A DNA stretch of 64,000 nucleotides from Pseudovirgaria hyperparasitica (taxonomy: Eukaryota > Ascomycota > Dothideomycetes > Acrospermales > Acrospermaceae): positions 62,001 to 126,000 of the forward strand of contig NW_022985579.1 of assembly GCF_010093815.1 (NCBI RefSeq), in the 5' to 3' direction. This document shows, piece after piece, positions 41,489 through 54,300 of this stretch. Each line of letters starts with the position of its first letter. The stretch's first letter is position 1. The notes under the pieces are model-generated. The model was not told the DNA's origin. It saw only the letters and a program-made list of their open reading frames with translations, and ran no database searches. A program made the translations under genes and the position numbers.

Positions 41489-42315
41489 TCTGGAGGTGGA
41501 TTTGCTGTCGACAGGGTCAAGGGTGACTGGAGGGAAAGCGTAAATATTTATAGAATTCGTGCGAAGATGGCTGGGTAATGCAGGTAGGGCTTATTTGCAG
41601 TGTTTGTGTGTGTTTGCTAGTATGGAGCCACGACCTTCCAGACGGGAGGATGCTCTGACACTGAATTCCGCAGGTGGTGTTTGTGAGGAAGTGTGCAGGT
41701 TTTGCCGGCGGAAATGTTATGTTTGTGATGGCTGCGCTCGCCGCTAGCTAGACCGTACCAGTCGCAGGTGAAACTGTCTTTGGCTTAATTTGCAGAGCGC
41801 AGCGTCATCTCAGTATGAATGCAAAGCAGATGACAGCTGGCAGATTGTCGCCGTCGGTGTGGTCGGTGTGGTCGGCGGGAGAAAGTGGTGGTTGCGGCTT
41901 CGACGGACAAGGAACCTGAAGAGAGTCGTGTTGTTTTTGCGTCGGACGCGCGCACTCGATCGGAGACAAGCGCAGTGCAGGCGTGCTCCGTGTCCTTGCA
42001 ACCCAGACTTCAGAAGCCTCGAGTATATGCCAGCGTGTCTGTATTGAGTATATAGTAAAGGATTGAAGCTCAGATAATGTCTTCAAGCAGCAGAAACAAC
42101 GACAAGGGCGAGCGTTGACTGCTGTTGGCTGGATTGATTACAAGGTGATGCCGATCTGTTGCAGCACGTCACGTGGGGCAAACACGCACACGCTTTCGGC
42201 AAACTACTAGTGCCGTGTTTCGTGCGTCACCCAAATAATTAATTACAGTGACAATTGTCAAACAGAGCGAGCACCACAGCGTCGATCCAGGAACATGGAC
42301 TAAATCATCTTTCCA

Positions 42316-42385
<70 letters not shown>

Positions 42386-42871
42386 CTATCCTGACTCAAT
42401 CGTCCGGTTTCTTGCATACAAATAAGCCCAAGACAAGCGTAGGAATGAATTGAAACGAGCCCCTTCGCGGCCGTTACTAAATAAATTCTTGGCCCCTACC
42501 CTCGTACGAGAGCTGCGATGGCGGCCTAAGTTCGGCGCCTTCAATATGACGTACGTAGAGATCATTCTGGCCACGTGACCCTGCCCAGACTGCCTGGTCT
42601 CGAGCGCCACGACCGTTTTGAGCTTCCCGACCTGTAGCTTGGGAGGGTGTTACCCCGGAATGGTACATTATCTGGTCGGATTCACACTGCAGGGCTTTAC
42701 AGTAACGACGGACATTGAAAATAACTTTGGTTCTCAGGTATACAACTAGACTGCAGAATTTCTACAGTTTCGACATAACGCTTTTATCACATTACTACCT
42801 GAATCGCTATATAACCCAAGGCTCAAACATCATTTCAATCCAGGACTTGCATCTCATACCGTTGCATAGCT
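41489..42871. other. Intergenic region with a long CT microsatellite
   Basis: 1.4 kb between the forkhead gene start and the beta-glucosidase stop. It should hold the forkhead promoter and leader and the beta-glucosidase 3' UTR. No gene is supported; the (CT)n tract is listed separately. Confidence 0.5.
42318..42379 (+). repeat. (CT)31 microsatellite
   Basis: About 31 perfect CT units run without interruption, followed by a short TTTCTTTCT tail. It lies between two genes, about 830 bp upstream of the forkhead start and 490 bp past the beta-glucosidase stop. A perfect tract of this length is likely to vary between isolates. Confidence 0.95.
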
Positions 42872-45800
42872 TCAAATGTCAAGCGGGGCACTGAGAGGAA
42901 GATTCCTCGAGGTTGGACCAACGTACACGGTCTTTGGATGTTCTGAGATGTACCAATTTTGGGTTGTGGTGTCCCAGTTACTCAGATCGCGACGAGTTAC
43001 GTCTGCAACAAAAGTAGCCGACATACCCTTATTGATGCTTAGACGAGCGAAGGTACGCAGGACAACTTTGGGGTTGTCCTCACCACCCAAGCTGAGGTAA
43101 AGCTGAGGGATTTCCTCTCCATCTCTGTCACCGGTATTTGTAACGGTACAGGTGACGGTGAACATGACATCGTAAAGCAGTGGATTACCACCTGGGCCAC
43201 CCCCAGCAGCAATGCGTGGCTGAGGGGACGAGTCACGAGCACCCGGCGGGAGGAAGTCTTCGCTACCATAGTCAGAGGAGTTGGAGGCAGTGGCCAGGTC
43301 GGTGGAGTTAAGATAAGGATAAATATACGAAGTGACGTAGGTGAGATTAGCAGGCCACTGGTAGTCATTTACGTCGGTGCTGTAGTTTCCTAGAACCGGA
43401 GCAGATCCTGTCTGACCCGTGGTTGGCGTGTATTCGCCAACGGAGTGCTTTTGGACTTGTATATCAGAGTAATTGTACGTTGTATAGGATAGTCCATATC
43501 CAAACTCGTACACAGGCTTGATTCCAGCACGGTCGAAGGCTCGGTAATCAATGAAGACACCTTCCTCAAAGTTGTCTTGTGGTGCATTCTCGCCGTTGTT
43601 TGGCTCATAAAGGAGATCGGAGCCATAGTCGGCACGGTCGCGGCCTAACGTGAAAGGTAATTTGCCGGCTGGGTTAACACGACCGTACAGGACGTCGGCA
43701 ATAGAGTTACCCGACTGTTCACCCGGAAGACCAGCCCAAAGAATTGCAGTCACGTTAGGGTTCTCGTTCCATGAACCGATAGTGACGGGACCGGTGGAGT
43801 GAATGACGACGATAGTGTTATTGCATACAGCCGTGACATTCTGGATTAGAGTCTCACCGTTGTTCCAAAGGGTAAGGTTGTTACGGTCGCCGATATTTCC
43901 ATCGACGTTGATGAAACCCTCACCAGAGTCAGAATTCACGAAGACGATGGCAGTATCGACCTGTCTCCCAAGAGCCGCAATGTAGTTGTAAGCATAGTTA
44001 TCCGTCACAGACTGCACAACTCTGCCATTCTGGACCAACTCGTTCTGAATGGCGGTGAGTGGCGACACCAAAAATGGAAAGCTAGAAGTCCCCGATCCCC
44101 AACCCATCGCAACGGTGCCGTTGGAACAGCCGTGATCAGGACATCCATTAGGGCCATATTTGCTGTCTTCAGCATCTTCGCCGAAGATACCGGTGAATTT
44201 CTCCATACCTGACAAAGGCAGGGTGCTGCCAACGTTTTTCAAAAGAACAGTGGATCGGGCGGCAGCGGTGCGGATAGATCTTGTATGCTCGCCACGAACG
44301 TCTACGTGCTGGTTAATCAGACCATAGTTCTGCCTGGCGTAGGCATTCTGATAGCCAAATGTGTCGGTGCTCCAGCTGTTGAAGTTGACTGGGACTCGAG
44401 CGGTGTCACGGCCTACGAGGTAGAATGCAGCCATGATGCGCGTGACCATGTCATCGAGACGCCATTCAGGCAGAGTCCCGTTGAGAACAGCAACCGTCAT
44501 GTTCGGGCCCCAATAAGAAGTGTACGTGTTGAAGAGAACATCACCAGGCATGGCCATGTCCATTCCTGCAAGCGCAGTGCTCACCCCAGCGTGCTGAGCT
44601 TGCCAATCGCTCATGACGAATCCTTGAAAGCCGAGTTCGCCCTTGAGGAGGTAATTGAGGGTGTATGAGTTTGCGCAACCGTACGAGTTGTTGATTTGCT
44701 GGTAAGAGCACATGATGGCGCCGGTGCCTGCTCTGACAGCATCCGCAAACGGCCACAGGTATAGCTCGTGCATCGCTTTGTCGGCAACATTCGAGCTCAG
44801 CGTCTCGGTAATGTTGAAACCATAGCCGACGGATTCACCAACCTGACGGAAATGCTCTTGTTCATTCATAATGTAATGCTTCGTAGTCGCAACTACGCCA
44901 GCAGCCTGAATTCCTTTGATCGTCTCGGCAACAGCAATCCCAGACAGGACAGGATCAGGGCTGTAGCCTTCCCAATTACGGCCACCAGCTGGTGAACGAC
45001 CAAGCGGGCCAACGACAGGGCCCAGCTGAACGTCAACGCCTTTCCCTCTGAACTCCATGCCCATCTGATAGCCACGCTCATACCACAAACCGCGGTCCCA
45101 AGCAGCGGCAACGGTCCCACCGGCGGGAAATGCAGAGACGAAGTCGGCTACAAAGTGTCAGCGCACACTCTTGGAATCAAGAACAGAGCAAGGCGCGCAT
45201 GGTCCGCTCCACATACCGAACCGAATGCCTAATGGAGAATCCTGCATACACAGGCCCTCGAAACCAAGTCTGGGAACAGAGCCAACATTACCAACGCATG
45301 GTCCTCCTTCCCAACTGTACTCTTGTCAGCAGCCGACGCGGTTCTGGCTTCTCATGCGCGCATACCCAACACCAGTGGTCAAATTGACCTTCTCCAACAG
45401 GGTCAATTGACGAACAAATGCCTGAGCTTTTACGTAGGCCTGATCCCAGCCGCCGGAGCCATCCATCCATGGTGAAGGGTACTTTGGAGGCGAATATGCG
45501 TTATTGAGGCCTTCGTTACCTGGCACGGTAGCGTTTGGATATGTGGTATTTGGAAACTAGCAGGAATTAGCCCATGAGCACAGCAAACCTCGTTGACGAA
45601 CAGCTGGTGATTCTGCACGATGTAGTATTGCGATGGGGAGATGTAGAAATGAAAACAAAGCATTCAAGGTTATCAGGAAGCTTTGAGAAAGCTCCATTCT
45701 GGGTGGAGTGTGTAGCGGCGACGCAAGGGAAACTGGCTATCTATTCTTGGTGGTTGCGCGCAGAGGGGTATGGTGGAACAGATTGACGCAGCTTGTTTCA

Positions 45801-45896
45801 ATTCGACTCGTGTCCAGGGTAACTCACAGTTTGCGCCAGTGCGACAGTGGCCAGGGCTTGCGCAATGGCAAACAACAACCACGTACTGTATCCCAT
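42872..45896 (-). CDS. Secreted beta-glucosidase, glycoside hydrolase family 3
   Basis: Four exons: 45896-45828, 45556-45366, 45314-45217 and 45147-42872, with introns of 271, 51 and 69 bp, give 877 aa. Exon 1 is a signal peptide ([20 protein letters not shown]) ending ALAQT. The mature part has [45 protein letters not shown] and [14 protein letters not shown], in which the Asp near residue 300 is the GH3 nucleophile. The C-terminal sandwich and a fibronectin-III-like domain ([20 protein letters not shown]) follow. Many N-x-S/T sites fit secretion. It resembles the Aspergillus Bgl1 group, which splits cellobiose to glucose during cellulose breakdown. Intron 1 is unusually long. Confidence 0.94.
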
Positions 45897-46719
45897 GATG
45901 GACTATTGTCGCTGGTAGGAATATCGATAGGAAGAATATTGATGGGCTGCACAAAGAATGACGGGCCGAACGGGAGACGATTGTGAGATGGAGGAGGTCA
46001 TTCAGTAAGCAGCAAAGCAACGAAGAGCATGACCTCAGCCTCAACTTACCCCGGGTAGAAGTGTGCTTTAAACGAAGAGAAGCAAGAAGCACCCGATGCA
46101 GGGTGTATGCAGGTATATAGGTATATAGTTTCCGCTAATGGTGTTCACGAGCGGGCAGTGGATCCATCGTCGTGACGGGCGCACTGCACCCCCTACCAGT
46201 ACTGACCTGTCGGGCAGTGTCTCCGTCTCTATGCATGGCAAAACATGACGTGAGTGTTGGATGATGTGCATATACTAGGCTCGTCCGGGCAGTTGTGCGC
46301 GCGCTATGGAAATAATGACTGGTTATCGTTCTTATTCTTGGCTTATAACAATATTGACGTCGCTACGCCACGTAGCAGCGAGAGTAGCGAAAAATGACGA
46401 AGCCCGGAGCAAAGACTCGGGAGCTGGGCCATGAACGGAGTGGCTATTGAACCCTCTGGTTAAAGGTATGGATATAATTATATATGTATGTGTATACTTA
46501 TTACGGTACTGTACATAGTATATACGCCGTTCGCATGCCCAACTTTTAGGTCGTATTGAAGAGCCGACTTTACTGTAGGCTAATTGTCTATTGGCTGCTA
46601 GTCCGCGTCTACTCGGCTGCCGTAATTAGCCGCCGGGCATAGCTACTACACTCGCATCGACACCTAAGGCATGAAATACAACAGGCGTAGTAGTATTAGC
46701 GTACTGTATTGATTAGTTA
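45897..46719. other. Intergenic region leading into an AT-rich block
   Basis: It contains the beta-glucosidase promoter and then a transition, from about 46450, into TpA-rich, CpA-poor DNA that looks RIP-affected. No gene was seen. Confidence 0.5.
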
Positions 46720-47120
46720 GAGTATGGCCTCCCTTAGATAAACTAATTATATAGTCTTATCTAAGCTATACTAACTATTTAATATTATTAACTTATACTA
46801 TCTTTATTAGATCTAGAGTTAAGACTCTAGAAAGTATTTTAGCTATATTTAAATATACTTCTAAATAGGCTCTTACTCTCTATATAAGGAAATAAAAAAG
46901 AGTAGATAAGTAAATTATTCTAAGAATATTTCTAATAATAGATAATATAGAGAAGAGAAGAAGAAAGAGATTGAAATATATTTTTATTTTTATTTTAATC
47001 TTCTATAAGATCTTTTAGACTTCAAAATTACTTAATAGATATCTTTTAGATATAGATATAGTTATATATAATCTTCTAATATCTTCTAGAGTGAGTCTTA
47101 ATTCCAGAATTTTTAAAGAA
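46720..47120. repeat. AT-rich RIP-degraded repeat, copy 1
   Basis: A very AT-rich core with abundant TpA and almost no CpA or TpG. The stretch at about 46816-47000 aligns by eye, in the same orientation, with about 57711-57895. It shares the 16-mer at 46844-46859 (TATATTTAAATATACT) and the order TTAAGA, TAGAAAGT, CTCTTA, AGAAGAGA. This suggests two decayed copies of one element. No ends or coding remnants can be recognised. Confidence 0.6.
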
Positions 47121-47340
47121 AATATAAGTTCATCATCATCTTGACCTCTGGTTTATCGTACGGAACAGCACAATCACCCGATTGACTTCGCTTACACTGT
47201 CTCGACCTACGACACTACACAATGTGTCGTTTGTCAAAGACATGATTTCCGAGTTCACCTGCCACTGATTCTCACACTCTGGAGGCTCAAACCCACAAGG
47301 TCCTCTCCTCCCTCCTTAGCACGCTGCATGGGGCCCTCGC

Positions 47341-48050
47341 GATAAGCACTGGATTTTCATCAACCAGCAGACAGCCGGGCGTACCTTCGATGACCTTGGT
47401 CCAGGATACCAGCAGCAAGGTCAGGGCTACGGTGGACAGCAGTACGGGCAGCAACATGGTGGCCCTTCGCAAGGGTATAACCAAGGCGACTGGCTTCCAT
47501 GATAGAGGTTATGGAGGCCAGGGAAGGTATGGCGGTCCTCGTCAACAAGGATATGGACAACAAGGCTACTTTCAAGAGGAGTATAAGGTGTAGAAGAGCC
47601 TTGACTGGCTGAAGTACGTTGCGGCTAGTGCAGCCAGATTAGCTAGAGGCACTTTCTTCATGTACGAGGGAGAGGAAGCCAGTAGGTGGAACCATATTTT
47701 CAGGATCGTTCTATACTAAGACTACAGTAAAGGAAGACTGGGATGAAGACAAGTACCGCATGGGACAACGCGTTGAAAATTTCGGGAACGACGTGGAGAA
47801 CTTTCCCGAGATCGCCGCCTACCCCGTACGTGAAGGTATTCAAGGCGTCGAGGACATACTTGATCGCATTGTGAACAAGTAGGACAATGCCGTGGATAAT
47901 GTTGAGAATCCGGATATTCCCGAGGATGTTGCCGGCTGGTCTAGGAATAAAGTCGGCGAAGCGGAATACGATGCTGGTGGCGATGATGCGAGGTATGATC
48001 ACGACGACAATTATGGGGGCGACGATGGCGGAGACGGCGGTGGTTGGTAA
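47341..48050 (+). pseudogene. Decayed Gly/Gln/Tyr-rich protein gene
   Basis: Three protein-like segments follow one another in different frames. The first is Gln/Gly/Tyr-rich (GYGGQQYGQQHGGPSQGYNQ), the second continues it (GYGGQGRYGGPRQQGYGQQG) and runs into WLKYVAASAARLARGTFFMY. The third starts near 47701 and has repeated helical units (VENFGNDVENFPEIAAYPV, VDNVENPDIPEDVAGWSRNK) and a Gly/Asp tail. In-frame TAG codons interrupt the second and third parts. Each could have arisen from CAG by a C-to-T change, as expected near a RIP block. Introns might explain the frame changes but not the TAG in part three. The family is a fungal hypothetical protein I cannot name. Confidence 0.55.
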
Positions 48051-48356
48051 GAGGTAAGGGGAGGCAGCATGTTTCGTACCTAACTCTGGACGGAGGAGTC
48101 AAGATAAACCCTTTAATTACTTTGGATCGATCTAAAGCACTTTTATCACCGCCTCCAACTAAGTATAAAATCCACGTTTGACTGGTTGCGGAATACTTGA
48201 CTTAGCAGGCCGTCTAAGGTCATAATAGATGGACTGTCTGCCCATAATCTTGCTCAACTTCACCGAACCCTTCTTGAACACCGTTGAGCCCAGCTGATAA
48301 TGAAACAGGACGTCGAGAAATCTGGTCAGATGGCTGTGATAGCTATGACAGTAGTC
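48051..48356. other. Short intergenic region downstream of the PKS gene
   Basis: 306 bp, presumably the PKS 3' UTR and remains of the adjoining pseudogene. Nothing else was identified. Confidence 0.5.
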
Positions 48357-51300
48357 CTATACAGGCTCACTCAGAGAAATCGCCTTCTTAGCCACCAATG
48401 CGCCGACTTCCACCAGCCTAAAGTCACCCACTATATCGTGAATGGCCATATCTACACGCAATTCCCGTGCCAGCCAATTTCTTAGTTCCAGCGCGATCAA
48501 CGAGTCCACGCCAAAAGACCTCATAGTGTCATGGATCGACTTCTCCTCTTCCTTCATCCCAACAATCTTACAAACTTTCGCTTTGATAGATTCCGCCACT
48601 AAAATCTCGGCTTCTTCAATGGACGAGGCTTCACTCAATACAGCTGTCATATCCTGAGCCTGAGCCGCCATGACTGTTTCATTTTCATTTTCATTTACGG
48701 ATCTAATTTGATGGAAAGCGCGGAAAAGGCTTCTGGATAGCTTGGGCGGAAGCTCTCGCCCCTTTCGACGAATGTTTGCTGGGATCTCCAGTCCGCACAC
48801 AATCTGGCTTCTGGCGGCGCTCGTTGGCTGATGGACAGGGTGACAGGAATAGTCGAGGATGGCGAAGACTTCCTCTTGTTTGAGTGCGCGTAAAATATCG
48901 AGTCGTGAAAGTAACTTCTGGATCTCCTTGTTCTCGGCAACGATACCTTCGCCTATGATCATACCGAGGTCAATTGCTATTGCTTTCTCTCCTCTCGACA
49001 CGCGATGTCGCGCTAGCTCATCTTGAAAGGTATTACCGGCTGCGTAATTGCTTTGACTGGCATTACCAATCACCCCGGCCGTGGACGAAAGCATGACGAA
49101 GAAATCTATGCCGGATGGCAGCGTAGCATGAAGATTCCATGACCCCGAAACCTTGGTTCTTACACCTTCATTCCACTCTGCCAGTTGCATGGTGGAAAAT
49201 GGGCGATCCTAGGCGCAAATATCAGCTCGAAAACTCTCTGGCAACAATTGGGGGCCTACACTAAGAATCATTGCCGCTTGAATGCAGCCCCGGATGGGTG
49301 GTAGCGATACAGCAGCTTCGGCAAATATCGTCCTAACAGACTCGAGATCGGTTATGTCACACGGTATGCAGTTTACGTTTACTCCCTTCTCCTCTAGCTC
49401 ATGCACGAGCTGCTTCTTGTCGCTATTGTGACCGATACCAGAACGTGATAATAACAAGAGATGCTTAGCTCCATGTCGGACCAGCCAACGTGCCACTTGC
49501 CGTCCGATCCCGCCCAGGCCTCCGGATATTACATAAGTTGCATCTGTATGTAGGCGATATGGAGTAACAGGACTTGCTCTGACCAAGACCTGCGCGTTCT
49601 CGGGGATATCTAAGACAATTTTGCCAGTGCTCTGTCCGCTTTGCAAAAGACGGAAAGCCTGCTCCGCCTGCTCAACCGGGAATGGATGTACAGGGTATGA
49701 AGGCATCAGTACACCCGAACTAATGAGCTCCATGACTTTTTCTAGAATCTCGCCATCGTGTAGATTTTCGTTCTGCACAATGGCAGTTAGATCGACACAT
49801 GAGAAGGTTGCATTGCGGATAAACGGAAACATTGGCAGAGAACCACGAGAGTCAACGTCTTTTCTGCCAATCTCGACAAAACGTCCAAATGGGGCGATAA
49901 GTTCCCAGGAGGCGACAAGCAGCCTCCCAGAGAGAGAGTTCAGGATGACATCTATACCACGATTTTTTGTAATTCTTCGGATCCCATCGGTAAATGAAAC
50001 GTCACGGCTGGAAAATATGTGGTCTTCATGCAGACCGTAGCGATCGATGAGCACTTTTTTCTTGGCTTCAGTGCTCACAGTGGCGAAAATTTGAGCACCA
50101 ATGTATTTGGCCACTTGGACTGCAGCCTGACCGGTCCCCCCTGCTGCGGCATGAATCAGGACAGTCTCGCCTTTTTGTAGCCGGCCGACCTGTAATATGT
50201 GAGTCCTCGATGAGACGTATCATGCAGAAACAAACCTTGACTAGACTGTGCCAGGCAGTGTAAAATGCCGTTGGAATCGCCGCACCGTCAACGAAAGACA
50301 TTTTATCCGGGAGTTTCACAGCCTGGAAATCAGCGACCCTCACATAGGTCTTATACGTTTCCAGAGCCCCTGTAGCCACGCGATCTCCTACCTGAAATTT
50401 CCGTACCGCACTTCCAATGCGATGTACGTGACCAGAGCACTCGCCGCCGAGCCTATCGGTATTGACACGTCCCAGGAGAACCAAACACTCCTTGAAGTTG
50501 ATGCCGATAGCTTTGACTTTCACTTCTATCTCATTTGGCTTCAGCCCATTGTATGCAACTTCATCTTCGACCCATTCAAGGCTATCAAGAAGTCCTGGGG
50601 TACGAATACTCAATTGGAGTGGCGGACTCGATTCGAAATCTTGCATCTGTACAACTCTACGCAAAGAGTTCCAGACGTACTCATCTACCTTTTTGGCCTG
50701 CGCTAAGCGGCTGACACACAAGCGGCCTGATACTTCGCGATATTCTTCTTCGTACGAACCGTCAATGAGCCCTGCGTGAGTTGCGACCTGTACCTTCTGA
50801 ATAATTTCGACAGCCGAAGCAGGAGCTTCCCACGTATTGGTTTCAAGTAAGAGCGTGACAATGGGGCGGCTTAAATCCTCCGAGCGGCAAGTTCTGACGA
50901 GGCCATCAATCATGGCCCAGTAAGGTGGAGCGTCTTCTCCAGCATCATAGGACTCGGTCCAGATTACACTCTTAGAGCCGGTAAGGACTCTCTGTAATGC
51001 TTCGAAGTCGCCCTGTGCAATGTCCGAGAGCGATTTCTGACCTGGAGAACCAAATATCAAGAAGTCTCTGTGTGCGAGATCCTCCAATTCTAGTATGTCT
51101 TCATAATAGGCAACGGTGGCTACGGACCCACTGGACGATCCGTGATTGGAGGAACTACTCTTGAATTTCTCGGCGATTTGTTCTTCGATCATCGCGCTTT
51201 TGCTTAAGAGTATAGTGGTTGAGTGGAACGGCGGGAGTGCTGTATTGGGTGAGATGAGGGTTTCGGGCGACGAGATCATGATGCTATATAAATGGCACTG

Positions 51301-54300
51301 CGGTGACTCCCAATCTTGGTAGACCTGTTCCAATCCAGAAAATCCATTCTTCTTCAGAAGTAAATCCCATTGGTCCTCGTCGATGATTGCACTGGATTTT
51401 CGTGATCCGTTTGCTCCTAGCCACCAACCTGGCAAAGTGCCGAAGACGAACCCGGTCTCGATCTTATTTGGTGTAGTCATCTCCATAATTATGAGTTTTC
51501 CCCCGGGCTTTAGTAAGCTCTTGACGTTCTGTAACGTCTGGTCCAAATCGCGAGTGGCGTGAAGACCATTGGCAGCGACTACAACATCGTACAGCTCTTC
51601 GAACCCTTGACTCGCCGGATTTTGTTCAATATCGAGTACTTGATACTTCAAACGATCACTGCGTGTCGCGAAACGGTCTTTCGCTTTTTGAAAGAAAAAT
51701 CCTGATATATCGGTAAACGTGTATGACGAGTAGCGTGGTCCATGTTCGCTAGACGCGAGGATGTCCAATATCAGACTGGTGGAGGCTCCAGCTCCAGCTC
51801 CAATCTCAAGAAAGGTCAAGTTCGGGCTCTTATGTACCAGGATGTCTAGGTAGCTGTCTAATAGCTTGTAGGCTCTTCCTTGGTTGTTCAATTCTTCGTA
51901 AAAGGAAGCCACAAAATGGTCATCCTTAAACAAGAGACTCAGAGGATCTAAATCCCCGACTAGTATATCCGTCGTTTTCCTAGAACCTGACCCGTCGTCG
52001 AGTGTTGTTTTGCTCATCAGAGCATCAGGATCAGGAAGGCGGCCTAAATGCGAGTAGTGATCAACGCGGGCTTGTAGCCAAGTAGCGTATCGAGTCAAAG
52101 AAGGATGAATTCGCCGTCTTTCAGACTTTATTGTCTCTAGCGCCTTGGCAGCGAAGCAGGATATCATGAGTCGAATATCATCAAAGAATTTTTCAGGTTC
52201 CTGCTCGAAACCAACATTATGTGAGCAATAGTTATGTATCCCGGTATTGTCGAGCAGAGCTATATCTGGTTTCCAGAATATTCCATAGCATAGTGGTTGG
52301 GGACCCGCCTCAGTTTGCGTGTCTTTTTCATCAGAGGCGACTTGCGTTACCTCGAGCTGGTCAATTTCGACTCTAACTTCATTCGCCGAGCACGAGTATA
52401 CTACCGTGGAGCTCTCCGCGCAGACCTTGCTCAAGAACCTTGCTTGACTGTGTGCTATCTCTTGCGCACATGATTCTTTCCCTGCCCCTTGTCTAGAGAT
52501 CCATATTCGAGAAATCCGTGACGGTACGAGTGTGGGTAACCCGACTGTAAGTCCTCTACTCAAGGCTGGAATGGTAAGCTGAAATATGCCATCAAGCGTG
52601 GCTGGATGAATTACATATGTAGCCGGAGATTCAGTCAGGTCTGCGTGCGGTAGAATGGAAGCTATCGCTCTGCCATCCATATTGTAGTGAATATCCGACA
52701 AAGGTTGGAACACAGGACCATACTGGAGCGCTGTACTCTCGTGAATCTTTTGATACATGTCTTGAGTGTCAATACTTCTACGACAGGCCTTCAAAGCGAT
52801 CTGCAGCTCCTCTTCGGTCCTTTGCCTGGTGTACATCATCTCTTTCATGGTGAATTGCGTGTCGCGATGGGCGAAGTCGGCACGGATAAGTCCGTCGCAA
52901 GCTATCTGCCAGATCGCGTCGGGAAGTCTCGAGTAGATATTGAACTTATATTGAGCGTCCTTGGTCCCGGCTCCTGCGACAGCTACAAGGCTTGTCTGGA
53001 GATCCAAGCTGGCCGAAGATGAATTAAGGACTATTGGAGCGAGAAAACGGATGTCATGTATCTCGAAACCTACAGGACATGGCTTTTGCTTAGACATTAA
53101 CTGATTGATAGCCTCGATTGCTAAAGCGATCATGCCCGCAGCTGGGTACCATATTTGACCATCGATTTGGTGTTCAGCTATCCATGGCATCGTTTCTTCT
53201 TTAATTTGAAGTCTCCATAATGCATTATTCTCATTCCAATCGAGACTTGGCTCACCAAGGAGAGCGTTATGACCAAAAGGTCTAAAGCGATAAGACCGGG
53301 ACCTGCTTGATTCTTGCCAGTGTATCACAGAATGATTGAACGGGTAGGGCGGAAGGTCCAGGGCAAACCTTGGGACTCGTGTTGGAGAAGTGCTCAAGGA
53401 GTTGATTGCTTGTAGGTCAATCTGAATGTCCCGACAGTAAAGCTCACCCGCAGCCTCCAAGAGGGTTTTATCTGCGGCCACATTTCTCGCCAGGAGAGGG
53501 GCGTAAAAGAAGTCTGTCGCGTCGTTACTCTCGAATACCTCGCGGATCGGACCCCGGAGCGCCGAGTGAGGTCCTACCTCCAGCCAGTTGCCTGTGAATA
53601 TCTTTCCAGTAGAATCTGACTTAGGAGCAACCGATGAGCTGCAGTCGAGAGTAGCCGCGAGCCTAACTGCTTGTTCAAACTTGACTGGTGAGATCATGTT
53701 CTTCACCCAATACATAGGTGTGCAAACATCTTGCGGCTTTATTGGATGCGCGGTGACGGAGGAAACCATCATAGTCAAGCCAAAATTGGTGTCGGGAGTC
53801 AGATTTATCAGATGCGAAGCATATTCGTGAGATATCTTTTCCATTTGTGGCGAATGGTAGGCTAGATCTACGTTCAACCTCCGTGTAAATCTGCCGTTTT
53901 TCGAAAAGTGGCTAAGTAGTTGATCCAGCTGCACACTGGGACCCGATAGTGTGACATTGTTGGGGCTATTGATGCAACTGATTGTAATTTTGGATGTGTC
54001 AAAGAAGTCTATCGAAGTCTCACTGAACTTCGTTAATTCTTCAGTAACCGCGTTGCTTGAAATTTGAACAGCGATCATGCCTTGTTTCTCAGATGAGCTA
54101 CACGAGACCCTGTCGGCCAGAACTCCTCTGAAGTAGGCGACCCTGACCGCAGACTCATGAGAAAGGTATCCGGCACAGTAAGCAGCAGCAATCTCTCCTG
54201 AAGAATGGCCGACGACAACCTGCGGCTGAATGTGACAAACTCGGGTCACTTCAATCAGCGCTATCTGGACAATCGTAGTCAAAGTCTGGCTGAACTCAGG

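Noticed and set aside
42169-42417. Frame with alternating Arg-Glu runs over the (CT)n tract
   Set aside because: It is produced entirely by the microsatellite.
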